IMG/VR virus record: IMGVR_UViG_3300010389_000026
Location: 1-48,087 of that record
Reading direction: 5' to 3' (one strand)
Length of the DNA: 48,087 bases
Source of the DNA: a virus
Below the pieces are notes generated by a model. That model did no database searches and had not been told where the DNA came from. It saw only the letters and a list, made by a program, of their open reading frames with translations. This document shows, piece after piece, positions 17,322-24,705 of the stretch. The position numbers and the translations under genes are program-made. The first letter of the stretch is position 1. The number at the start of each line of letters is the position of its first letter.

Positions 17322-19694
17322 ATGACCATCACTCCATCCTCCACAATCGGCTTCGCACTCCGTGGTGATACAGCCGCCCGGTGGGCGGAGTTTAACCCGG
17401 TCCTCGCAAACCGGGAGCTAGTACTTGAGACGGATACGAACCAGTTCAAAATTGGGGATGGGGTAACGGCTTACCTCGATCTTCCCTACGGGGGCGTTGT
17501 AGGGCCCACGGGTACGGTAGGGGCGACAGGGCCAACCGGTAGTGTCGGCCCTACTGGCTCGCAAGGCATCCAAGGGGTGCAGGGCGTTCAGGGGATTCAA
17601 GGGCCGACCGGCCCTGCGGGGCTAACAGGACCGACGGGCGCAGCGTCTACAGTTGCGGGCCCGACAGGACCGCAAGGTCCGCAGGGGGTGCAGGGCACCT
17701 CCATTTCCTTCAAAGGCGAGGTCGCCACTGTCGGTGACTTGCCCGGCGGCGCAACTGTAAATGATGCCTACATCGTCACGGCCGATGGCAATCTCTATGT
17801 TTGGGATGGGGCTGCTTGGGTCAACGTCGGCCAAATCGTAGGCCCGCAAGGTCCGACAGGTCCGACGGGCGCGGCCTCTACGGTACAGGGCCCGGTGGGC
17901 CCAACCGGACCGCAAGGTGTGCAAGGCCCGCAAGGGGATACTGGTGCACCGGGCGCTACCGGCCCAACCGGCCCGCAAGGTAGCACTGGCGCTACTGGCC
18001 CAACGGGTACCTCTGGCGCGAATGGACCCACCGGTCCGACAGGCACTACCGGCCCGACAGGCGCGGCGTCTACACAGGCTGGTCCTACGGGCCCACAGGG
18101 TGAACTCGGTCCGACAGGCCCTACCGGATCAACAGGTCCGACGGGCTCGCAAGGTGCGCCGGGTACGTCTATTACACTTAAAGGCGAAGTTGCTACGGTA
18201 GGTGACTTGCCCGGTGGCGCGACTGTAAACGATGCGTACATTGTGACCGCGGACGGTGATCTCTACGTGTGGGATGGGTCTGCATGGGTTAACGTCGGCC
18301 AGATCGTAGGCCCGCAGGGACCTACAGGACCTGCAGGCACTGATGGTGCCACTGGTCCGACAGGTAGCGCGGGACCGACCGGCCCGCAGGGCGCGGACTC
18401 TACAGTCGCAGGACCAACAGGACCGACAGGTACGCCCGGCCTCAAAGGTCCAACCGGGCCCACTGGCGCGCTCGGCCCAACCGGGCCGCAAGGCGATGCA
18501 GGCGGTGACGGCAGCGTTGGCCCAACTGGTCCAACGGGGGCACAAGGCCCGCAGGGTCTTCAGGGCCCTCAAGGACCCCAAGGTAATACGGGGAGCACCG
18601 GCCCTACCGGTTCTACCGGACCGACAGGTGCCACCGGACCGACAGGTAATACTGGCGTTACCGGCCCGACGGGTCCTCAGGGTGCGCAAGGAACTTCTAT
18701 CAACTTGCTTGGCGAAGTGGCTACCGTTGGTGATCTACCAGCATCGGGCAACACGACCAACGATGCCTACATTGTTACGGCCGACGGGAACCTTTACGTC
18801 TGGACCGGCAGCGCATGGGAGAATGTCGGGCAGATCGTGGGCCCCGCAGGTCCTACCGGCCCGCAGGGTGCGCCGTCTACTGTTGCTGGTCCGACTGGTC
18901 CGACTGGTCCTGCCGGTACGGACGGGACGGTAGGCACGACAGGCCCAACCGGGCCGCAGGGGCCGCAGGGTGAGGACGGTGGTATTGGCGATACCGGCCC
19001 CACTGGGCCGCAAGGTATCCAAGGCAATCTTGGCAACACTGGTCCGACGGGTCCTACTGGTCCGCAAGGCCCAACGGGTGCGGGGGCTACCGGCCCGACC
19101 GGTCCGCAAGGTTTGACAGGTGTTACCGGTCCGACCGGCGGCGGCCCGACAGGCGCTACTGGTCCGACAGGGCCTACTGGTCCGCAAGGTGCAGACGGTA
19201 ACGGTCCTACTGGTCCGACTGGTCCACAAGGTGCAGATGGCGTCGGTAGTAGTGGTCCGACTGGTCCGACCGGCCCCAACGGTCAGGACGGACTGGGAGC
19301 TACGGGCCCGACAGGGCCTACTGGTCCGCAAGGTCTGGATGGTAACGGTCCAACCGGTCCAACTGGGCCAGCAGGTGCGGTGAGCACAACCCTCGGGGAC
19401 GTTGGTAGCTTTGTGCTGGCTGTGTACAACCCTATAAATTTTGCGGGTAGTATCACGTATAACTACGGAACCATTGTTCCCGGTGTAGACTTAATGCCAG
19501 TCGCCATGGCGATGGACAGTGGCGGGTGGGCAGGTAACTACCCCAATAGCGAAATCTTCTGGGACACTACTTTTGGTGGTCGGCTCTATCTAGGTGAGTT
19601 TGGCTACCGCCCCTACACAGGACAGTGGCAGTCTATAGGGTCGGCACAAACCGGGCACCAATTCCCAGTGGGACTTTGGCAGAGGATTTCATGA
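17322..19694 (+). CDS. Collagen-like tail fibre 2 with three knob modules
   Basis: A 790-residue fibre and paralogue of fibre 1. Residues 1-60 are the same Mtd N-terminal type domain ([20 protein letters not shown]). Most of residues 60-686 are collagen-like Gly-X-Y repeats dominated by GPT and GPQ. They are interrupted by three copies of the shared 50-residue knob module at 125-174, 281-330 and 457-507. The C-terminal 104 residues are a different, non-repetitive aromatic/beta domain ([20 protein letters not shown], then [15 protein letters not shown]), probably the receptor-binding tip. It follows the glycosyltransferase by two bases and its stop overlaps the chaperone-like gene. The two fibres share a base but differ at the tip. 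Confidence 0.82.
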   Translation: MTITPSSTIGFALRGDTAARWAEFNPVLANRELVLETDTNQFKIGDGVTAYLDLPYGGVVGPTGTVGATGPTGSVGPTGSQGIQGVQGVQGIQGPTGPAGLTGPTGAASTVAGPTGPQGPQGVQGTSISFKGEVATVGDLPGGATVNDAYIVTADGNLYVWDGAAWVNVGQIVGPQGPTGPTGAASTVQGPVGPTGPQGVQGPQGDTGAPGATGPTGPQGSTGATGPTGTSGANGPTGPTGTTGPTGAASTQAGPTGPQGELGPTGPTGSTGPTGSQGAPGTSITLKGEVATVGDLPGGATVNDAYIVTADGDLYVWDGSAWVNVGQIVGPQGPTGPAGTDGATGPTGSAGPTGPQGADSTVAGPTGPTGTPGLKGPTGPTGALGPTGPQGDAGGDGSVGPTGPTGAQGPQGLQGPQGPQGNTGSTGPTGSTGPTGATGPTGNTGVTGPTGPQGAQGTSINLLGEVATVGDLPASGNTTNDAYIVTADGNLYVWTGSAWENVGQIVGPAGPTGPQGAPSTVAGPTGPTGPAGTDGTVGTTGPTGPQGPQGEDGGIGDTGPTGPQGIQGNLGNTGPTGPTGPQGPTGAGATGPTGPQGLTGVTGPTGGGPTGATGPTGPTGPQGADGNGPTGPTGPQGADGVGSSGPTGPTGPNGQDGLGATGPTGPTGPQGLDGNGPTGPTGPAGAVSTTLGDVGSFVLAVYNPINFAGSITYNYGTIVPGVDLMPVAMAMDSGGWAGNYPNSEIFWDTTFGGRLYLGEFGYRPYTGQWQSIGSAQTGHQFPVGLWQRIS
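17694..18842 (+). repeat. Three knob modules in fibre 2
   Basis: The module is present at 17694-17843, 18162-18311 and 18690-18842 (50, 50 and 51 residues), separated by collagen stretches. Shared core: [32 protein letters not shown]. Similarity to the fibre 1 copy shows exchange or common origin. Confidence 0.88.
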
Positions 19695-20077
19695 TGGAAT
19701 ACCGCAACGCGTTCAGCTTTAACGACTCAATAACATGCGAGGTAAACCATCCTCAGCACGGGTGGGGTCCCTACACAGCGTCTGCAACTGATGTAGAACC
19801 GTTTAGCCGTCAACTCTACGCGACGATTATTGCGGCGGGTGATGCTGTACCTTACGAACCCCCTACTTTATCCGACGAAGAATTGGCGGACGCGGCGCGT
19901 CAAGAACGAAACTGGCGTCTGAGTACACAAGTAGACCCCGTGGTATCAAACCCTCTTCGCTGGGCAGACCTCAGCAGCGCCCGCCAACAATCGTACATTG
20001 ACTATCGCCAAGCACTACTCGATGTGCCGCAACAAACCGGGTTCCCTAGTCTTATAGAGTGGCCCGTTGCACCATGA
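19691..20077 (+). CDS. Tail fibre assembly chaperone-like protein 2
   Basis: A 128-residue protein. The open frame extends to 19625, but the ATG at 19691 overlaps the fibre 2 stop (ATGA) and has AGAGG upstream; the next codon is also ATG. The C-terminal part ([20 protein letters not shown], ending EWPVAP) resembles that of the first chaperone-like gene. The N-terminal half ([20 protein letters not shown]) differs. It probably assists fibre 2. The heme-oxygenase-like gene overlaps its stop. Confidence 0.68.
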   Translation: MMEYRNAFSFNDSITCEVNHPQHGWGPYTASATDVEPFSRQLYATIIAAGDAVPYEPPTLSDEELADAARQERNWRLSTQVDPVVSNPLRWADLSSARQQSYIDYRQALLDVPQQTGFPSLIEWPVAP

Positions 20078-20568
20078 CCCTCTTTGCCGCAACACGCCAT
20101 CTACACCACGCCTGCGAGGAGCACCCGGTCGGCACCCGGATGTCACAAGGTACGTGCACCCCGCAGGAGTGGGCCGATTGGTTGTGGGCGTTTCGCGAGT
20201 TGCATCGCGCTGTGGACCCTACGCTCCCCGCTCATATGTCTCGTGAGCAAGTACTGACTGCTGACCTGTCTGTATTACCCGAGGCCAACCCGAGCCCTGC
20301 CGCTCGGCGCTTTGCGCTTTCCCTCCTTGGCTTGGAGGTTACTGGCGCAGCTTACGTCCTCCACGGGGCACACCGCTCTGGCGGCCGCGTTATGGCACCG
20401 AAGATGGCCAAGCGTGGGTTTCCTACTTTACACACCTGCTACCGCGAGCCTGACGCTGTAAAAGCGTGGCTCGATTCTGTACGGGGTGAACTATCGGCAG
20501 CAGAACAGGCAAGCGCGACGTTTGCCTGTTTGCTTGAAGTAATGGGCGAAATAGAGGAACGGGCCTGA
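20074..20568 (+). CDS. Heme oxygenase-like protein
   Basis: A 164-residue helical protein. ATG at 20074 overlaps the preceding stop. The N-terminus AATRHLHHACE fits the ATRxxHxxxE signature of bacterial heme oxygenases with H11 in the position of the heme-ligating His. The GAAYVLHGAHRSGGRVM segment (about 91-107) matches the conserved distal helix with its GG pair. Length is slightly short for the enzyme family. If active it would open heme to biliverdin, iron and CO. Alternatively the fold has been reused as a structural or chaperone protein, given its place between a fibre chaperone and the lysis genes. Confidence 0.6.
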   Translation: MTLFAATRHLHHACEEHPVGTRMSQGTCTPQEWADWLWAFRELHRAVDPTLPAHMSREQVLTADLSVLPEANPSPAARRFALSLLGLEVTGAAYVLHGAHRSGGRVMAPKMAKRGFPTLHTCYREPDAVKAWLDSVRGELSAAEQASATFACLLEVMGEIEERA

Positions 20569-20816
20569 TGGAACTTACTATGATTTGGAGCGGGCTTCTT
20601 ACTTTTGCCTTTGGCCTTCTGAGTTGGGTCCTCAAGAATTATGTCGAGGAACTCAAAAGGGTTACGATTCTGCTTAACCGCACCCGCGAAGAAATCGCTA
20701 AAGAGTATGTGACTAAGGCTGAGGTACACGCGGACATCAACCGCGTCATTACCCGGCTGGAAGCCTTGGATGGTAAGTTGGATAGGTTGATCGAGAGCTA
20801 CAAAAGGACATCGTGA
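20568..20816 (+). CDS. Small membrane protein, holin-like candidate
   Basis: An 82-residue protein with one N-terminal membrane segment (about 5-23, IWSGLLTFAFGLLSWVL) followed by a long charged coiled coil (KEYVTKAEVHADINRVITRL). Its ATG overlaps the stop of the heme-oxygenase-like gene. Position right before the endolysin suggests a holin, pinholin or lysis helper that triggers membrane opening. With a single membrane segment and a long soluble part it is not a textbook holin, so the role is inferred from neighbours. Confidence 0.6.
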   Translation: MELTMIWSGLLTFAFGLLSWVLKNYVEELKRVTILLNRTREEIAKEYVTKAEVHADINRVITRLEALDGKLDRLIESYKRTS

Positions 20817-21442
20817 TGCGCTACTCGTCTTGGCAGATGGTTCCCGCGAACACTTGGCAGTGGCCTTCGTTCTCGCCGCGTGAGATTGCCTGCAAGGGTA
20901 CAGGGTCTATCCTTGTCAATGAAGAGGCTTTGGATAAACTGCAGGCCCTACGGAATCTCTTGGACAAGCCTCTAATTCTGACCTCAGCGTACCGCTCGCC
21001 AGAACACAACAAGCGCGTCGGTGGCGCGAAGAATAGTTATCACATGCAAGGCGTAGCGTTCGACGTTCGGATGGACAACCACGATCCTCGCGAATTTGAA
21101 ACGGCTGCTCGCTCGGTTGGTTTCACTGGCTTTGGTTACTACCCCAAGTCAGGCTTCATGCACATCGACACAGGTCCGGCGCGGTCTTGGGGAACGCCTT
21201 GGCCTCAAACAGTCACTACGTGGCCGACCGAGCCGCCTCGCCAGCCTGAGACGCTGCGTGAAGATAAAGAGGCGCAAGCTGCGGCCGGGGCCGGTATCGC
21301 CGGTGGTCTCGCCGTTGCTGCGGAATACATTCCCGCCGCTGGTTCTTTGTTCGGGAGCTTGGCTCCGACTGCGCAGATCGTGGCCCTTGTCATCGCAGCC
21401 GCGCTAATCGGCTACCTGTTGTACAAAAGGGCGCGGAAATGA
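20816..21442 (+). CDS. M15 peptidase endolysin with C-terminal membrane anchor
   Basis: A 208-residue peptidoglycan peptidase. The M15A zinc site is complete: SYHMQGVAFD gives H76 and D83, and GFMHIDTG gives H116. SAYRSPEHN (about 57-65) is the usual upstream motif. Such enzymes cut D-Ala or L-Ala/D-Glu bonds in the cell wall. After about residue 145 there is an Ala/Gly-rich linker and a hydrophobic helix (about 185-203) followed by KRARK, so the enzyme may be held at the inner membrane. ATG overlaps the preceding stop; an in-frame GTG three bases earlier is possible. It is coupled to the spanin pair downstream. Confidence 0.88.
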   Translation: MRYSSWQMVPANTWQWPSFSPREIACKGTGSILVNEEALDKLQALRNLLDKPLILTSAYRSPEHNKRVGGAKNSYHMQGVAFDVRMDNHDPREFETAARSVGFTGFGYYPKSGFMHIDTGPARSWGTPWPQTVTTWPTEPPRQPETLREDKEAQAAAGAGIAGGLAVAAEYIPAAGSLFGSLAPTAQIVALVIAAALIGYLLYKRARK

Positions 21443-21660
21443 GCGACATCCTCACAGTTATTGCTACGATAGTGACCGGTGGGCTGGCTATGTACTTCTT
21501 TGGTTACCGCAAAGCAGGTAAAGTACACGAAGCGAAGCAGACCAAGAAGCGGCTGAAAGATATAAAGGCGGCGCAGGAGGTGCGCGATGAGGTTGAGATA
21601 CTGGATGACGCCGGGCTTGCTGATCGCGCTGCTCGGTGGATGCGGGGAAATAACGACTGA
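21439..21660 (+). CDS. Rz: Inner-membrane spanin (Rz-like)
   Basis: A 73-residue protein with one N-terminal membrane helix (about 4-22) followed by a coiled coil (VHEAKQTKKRLKDIKAAQEV). This is the i-spanin layout. A lipoprotein gene starts inside it in another frame, the standard Rz/Rz1 arrangement. Together they would fuse inner and outer membranes at the end of lysis. Its ATG overlaps the endolysin stop. Confidence 0.78.
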   Translation: MSDILTVIATIVTGGLAMYFFGYRKAGKVHEAKQTKKRLKDIKAAQEVRDEVEILDDAGLADRAARWMRGNND

Positions 21661-21787
21661 GTGCGATTGGACGCGCACAATCCTCTTTAGTGGTCAGCCG
21701 ACAATCGACTGGCTTCTGGAGAACGACCGTAACTTACTGACGGACGTGGTGGTCCACAACGAAACCAGAGAGAGGGTTTGTAAATGA
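21587..21787 (+). CDS. Rz1: Outer-membrane spanin lipoprotein (Rz1-like)
   Basis: A 66-residue protein with a short basic N-terminus, hydrophobic segment and lipobox LGGC giving lipidated C19. It starts inside the Rz gene in the +1 frame with CAGGAGG seven bases upstream of the ATG. The mature part ends in a VVVHNETRERVC motif that I know from phage o-spanin-like proteins. It would sit in the outer membrane and pair with the Rz-like protein. Confidence 0.8.
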   Translation: MRLRYWMTPGLLIALLGGCGEITTECDWTRTILFSGQPTIDWLLENDRNLLTDVVVHNETRERVCK

Positions 21788-21921
21788 TGAACAAGAAGAA
21801 GCCGATGAGTTATAAGAAGGGCGGCATGGTGTTCAAGCCATGCGCTGGCTGTCCGACCCCGGCCAAATGCCGCGCCGCCGGTAAATGCGCAAAGAAAGAA
21901 GGCGCGAAGAAGAAGAAATGA
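21784..21921 (+). CDS. 45-residue Cys/Lys-rich small protein
   Basis: Begins ATGATG overlapping the Rz1 stop and ends overlapping the ATG of the next gene, so it is coupled on both sides. The product has a KKKPMSYKKGGMVFKPCAGC start and Cys at 20, 23, 29 and 35 (CxxC-x5-C-x5-C), which could bind zinc, then a Lys-rich tail. The KGGMV element also occurs in small virion-associated phage proteins. Function is unknown. Confidence 0.65.
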   Translation: MMNKKKPMSYKKGGMVFKPCAGCPTPAKCRAAGKCAKKEGAKKKK

Positions 21922-24356
21922 CCTCGACCAAGCTCACCGGATTTGGGGGTACCATGCCCCGGGTGTCGCCAGAACTTCTACCGACACCGGCCGCGCAAAT
22001 CGCGCGGGATGTAAAGCTGTATTCCGGTGACTTGGTCCCTACTCCGGCCCCCGTAGTGTTTGCTGCTGCGGGCCGGAGCGGTACTATCCGTACACTGTAT
22101 GCACTACGTGACCCAGACACCGACGCCCTGAAATGGTTAACGTGGTTGGTAGATGTAGACATTGCACGCCCCGCGGCCGACGAGCTAAATGAGCAACGGT
22201 TCTATTTTACGGGAGATGGTAAGCCCAAGGTCAGTACATATGCGCTGGCTACCGCGGGCGCTGGCCCTTACCCGACAGTTGGTGGGCACTACGAGCTTGG
22301 ATTACCTTTACCCGAGACTACGCTGACCGCCACTCCCACTGCGTTTACCGCAGTCGCGTCGGCTAGTTTTGCCCGCGACAGTGGGGGTAATGTAACTCTT
22401 GTGACTGCTGAGCCGCACAAGCTCAAAGATGGTGCGCTCGCTACGGTGTCTGGGTTCTCTTACCGTAATGGCACGTACTCGCGTACGGACAAGACCATCA
22501 CTGTGACGATTACCGACCATGGGCTCGTTACTGGTACGCGGTTGTTCTTGGAGTTCACATCGGGTGGGGCTACCACCAACGCCTACACCGTAACCGTGAC
22601 CGGAGAAGACACCTTCACCGTTGAGGACACAGTGTCTGGGGCAACCAGTGGCGATTGCCGGTGGGACATCCGGGATCTCAACATCACGACCACTATGACG
22701 GTTATCAACCCGACGACGCTGACCTATCTGTCCCCCGGTGCGCAGGTGGCTACGACCACAAGCAGTGAGGGCAAGCTGGAACTCGGTGGGCTCGTACAAT
22801 CACGGAACTACCTATACACATGGTACACCCCATGGGACGAGGAGTCGATTGGTTCGGAACCCTCAACGGCTATCTTCATTAAGGAAGGTCAGATCGTTAC
22901 AATCACTGGGCTACCGACAGCACCGCCGACCGGGGACAACTTTATCCGCGGCATTCGTCTGTACCGAACCCTCACCACTACGGCGCAAACTGCACAGGCT
23001 GACTATTTCCGCCTTGCTACGTTGTGGTTTCCTCAGCCTATTGCGTCGGTGTCTCGGCAGGATGGAGTCGTCACGCTGACCTTTGCGGAGAACCACAAGT
23101 TCATCAAAGATGATCGCCTAAAGCTGGCTAACTGCAGCGTGGCAGGCTTCGACATCACGGATGCTGTGATCACAGATGTACCCGACCGCTTCTCCATAAC
23201 CTATACGCAGGCTGGCGCTGACGTAGCGACAACGGACGCTACCGGGACCGTCTACTACGACAGTGCTGAGAACCCCAGCGAAGACGACGCCCGGTACTGG
23301 GGTGACGCTTCGTATGACTTCACCGATGATTTCAACTTCCGCAGCCTGACCTCGATCCTTGAGTCGAATGATTACGATCCGCCGCCCGAAGACCTGCAGG
23401 GCCTGACGGTTGTGCAGAACAACATTCTCGCTGGGTTTGTCGGTAACGACATCTACTTCACAGAGCCGGGCAAATTTCATGCGTGGCCTACCAAGTACAA
23501 GGTGTCGTTGGAATACGACATTGTCGGGATGACCGCCCTTGGCACTGACTTGTTCGTGATGACGGAGGGGTATCCGTACATCATCTCGGGCTCTGACCCA
23601 GCGGTCCTATCCACCAGCCGCTACTCGACAAACTACCCATGCCTTAGCAAGCGCAGCATCGTGCAGACTGACGCGGGTATTATGTACGCCACGCACGAAG
23701 GGCTCGCGCTGGCATCGTTGACCGGCGGGGTGGTTATCGCTACTGCGGCTGTGCACAGCCCCGACACATGGAACGCTACGCTCGACCCAGAGACGGTGGT
23801 CGGCACGTTCTACGACAGCCTGTATTTCGCTTCGCACTCGGGTGGGTCGTTCTTCTATCGGCGGGGGCAAGGTCCGGGGGCTCCGGGCGACATCATCGAC
23901 CAGACGCTCACTTTCACCGCGACGTGGACCGACGATACAACGGGCTTCTTGTACTACACCACCGGAGCCAGCGGGGACATTTTGCGGTGGGACGATCCTA
24001 CCCAACCCGCAGTCAGCTACATTTGGAAGTCCAAGGTGTTCGTGGCGCAGGTTCCGTTTAATATGGGCGCAGCGCGTGTGGTTGCTGACTATGAAGGTAC
24101 TACAACCCCGCCCGTGTGGAATGAGTATGATGTTAAGTGGGCGGATGCAGACATCCTTTGGAACGCCCTACCCCCCGTAGGATTCAAACTATACGCAGAT
24201 AAAGAGCTGGTACTGTCTACTGATCTTGACAGTAGCGATGTATTCCGGCTGCCTACCGGGTACAAAACGGACACCTATGAGGTCGAGGTGCTGGGCTCCA
24301 CCCGTATACGGGCAATCCATTTGGGTGAAACACCCCTGTCACTAGCGAGGTCGTGA
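21918..24356 (+). CDS. Tail nozzle candidate (T7 gp12-like)
   Basis: An 812-residue protein. The frame extends to 21885, but ATG at 21918 overlaps the preceding stop and starts the recognisable domain: KLTGFGGTMPRVSPELLP, then AAQIARDVKLYSGDLVP. That opening is typical of podovirus nozzle or tail tubular B proteins, which are built around a beta-propeller. A middle part holds Ig-like or beta-sandwich strands (TDKTITVTITDHGLVTGT). A later region (CLSKRSIVQTDAGIMYATHE) fits the C-terminal propeller blades of this family. It would close the tail until infection. Assignment is by pattern, not by alignment. Confidence 0.68.
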   Translation: MTSTKLTGFGGTMPRVSPELLPTPAAQIARDVKLYSGDLVPTPAPVVFAAAGRSGTIRTLYALRDPDTDALKWLTWLVDVDIARPAADELNEQRFYFTGDGKPKVSTYALATAGAGPYPTVGGHYELGLPLPETTLTATPTAFTAVASASFARDSGGNVTLVTAEPHKLKDGALATVSGFSYRNGTYSRTDKTITVTITDHGLVTGTRLFLEFTSGGATTNAYTVTVTGEDTFTVEDTVSGATSGDCRWDIRDLNITTTMTVINPTTLTYLSPGAQVATTTSSEGKLELGGLVQSRNYLYTWYTPWDEESIGSEPSTAIFIKEGQIVTITGLPTAPPTGDNFIRGIRLYRTLTTTAQTAQADYFRLATLWFPQPIASVSRQDGVVTLTFAENHKFIKDDRLKLANCSVAGFDITDAVITDVPDRFSITYTQAGADVATTDATGTVYYDSAENPSEDDARYWGDASYDFTDDFNFRSLTSILESNDYDPPPEDLQGLTVVQNNILAGFVGNDIYFTEPGKFHAWPTKYKVSLEYDIVGMTALGTDLFVMTEGYPYIISGSDPAVLSTSRYSTNYPCLSKRSIVQTDAGIMYATHEGLALASLTGGVVIATAAVHSPDTWNATLDPETVVGTFYDSLYFASHSGGSFFYRRGQGPGAPGDIIDQTLTFTATWTDDTTGFLYYTTGASGDILRWDDPTQPAVSYIWKSKVFVAQVPFNMGAARVVADYEGTTTPPVWNEYDVKWADADILWNALPPVGFKLYADKELVLSTDLDSSDVFRLPTGYKTDTYEVEVLGSTRIRAIHLGETPLSLARS

Positions 24357-24703
24357 TGGCACGGTTTGCAGGTATACCAGCGCTCCCCCAAGTCGGTGTA
24401 GAAGAATGGCAATTCCGGTTTCTCACCGCCGTCAAACAGAATGTGGAGTTGTTAGTAGGCACCCGTGGCGAACAAGGCGCATCCAGCCGCGCGGTGCTAA
24501 AGTCCACAGTGACAATTCCCGCAGCACCCGAACCTTCCATTAGAGCTGTTTCTGCTGTAGGCTCTGGATTTACAGTGGGTGGTGCACAGGTGCCCTCATT
24601 GGCGGACTACCAAGCGCTCGTCGGAGACGTGCAGCGACTGACCAACGACGTGGCTCAGCTGAGGGCTACAGTGAACGCACTACTTTCGCAGTTGAGGAAC
24701 TGA
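24356..24703 (+). CDS. Small tail-region protein with C-terminal coiled coil
   Basis: A 115-residue protein whose ATG overlaps the nozzle stop (TGATG). The N-terminus resembles short fibre or tail-hub attachment segments (GIPALPQVGVEEWQFRFLTA). The last 40 residues form a coiled coil (VQRLTNDVAQLRATVNALL), which may form a trimer. It probably assembles with the nozzle or the internal proteins. No family recognised. Confidence 0.6.
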   Translation: MARFAGIPALPQVGVEEWQFRFLTAVKQNVELLVGTRGEQGASSRAVLKSTVTIPAAPEPSIRAVSAVGSGFTVGGAQVPSLADYQALVGDVQRLTNDVAQLRATVNALLSQLRN

Positions 24704-24705
24704 CC

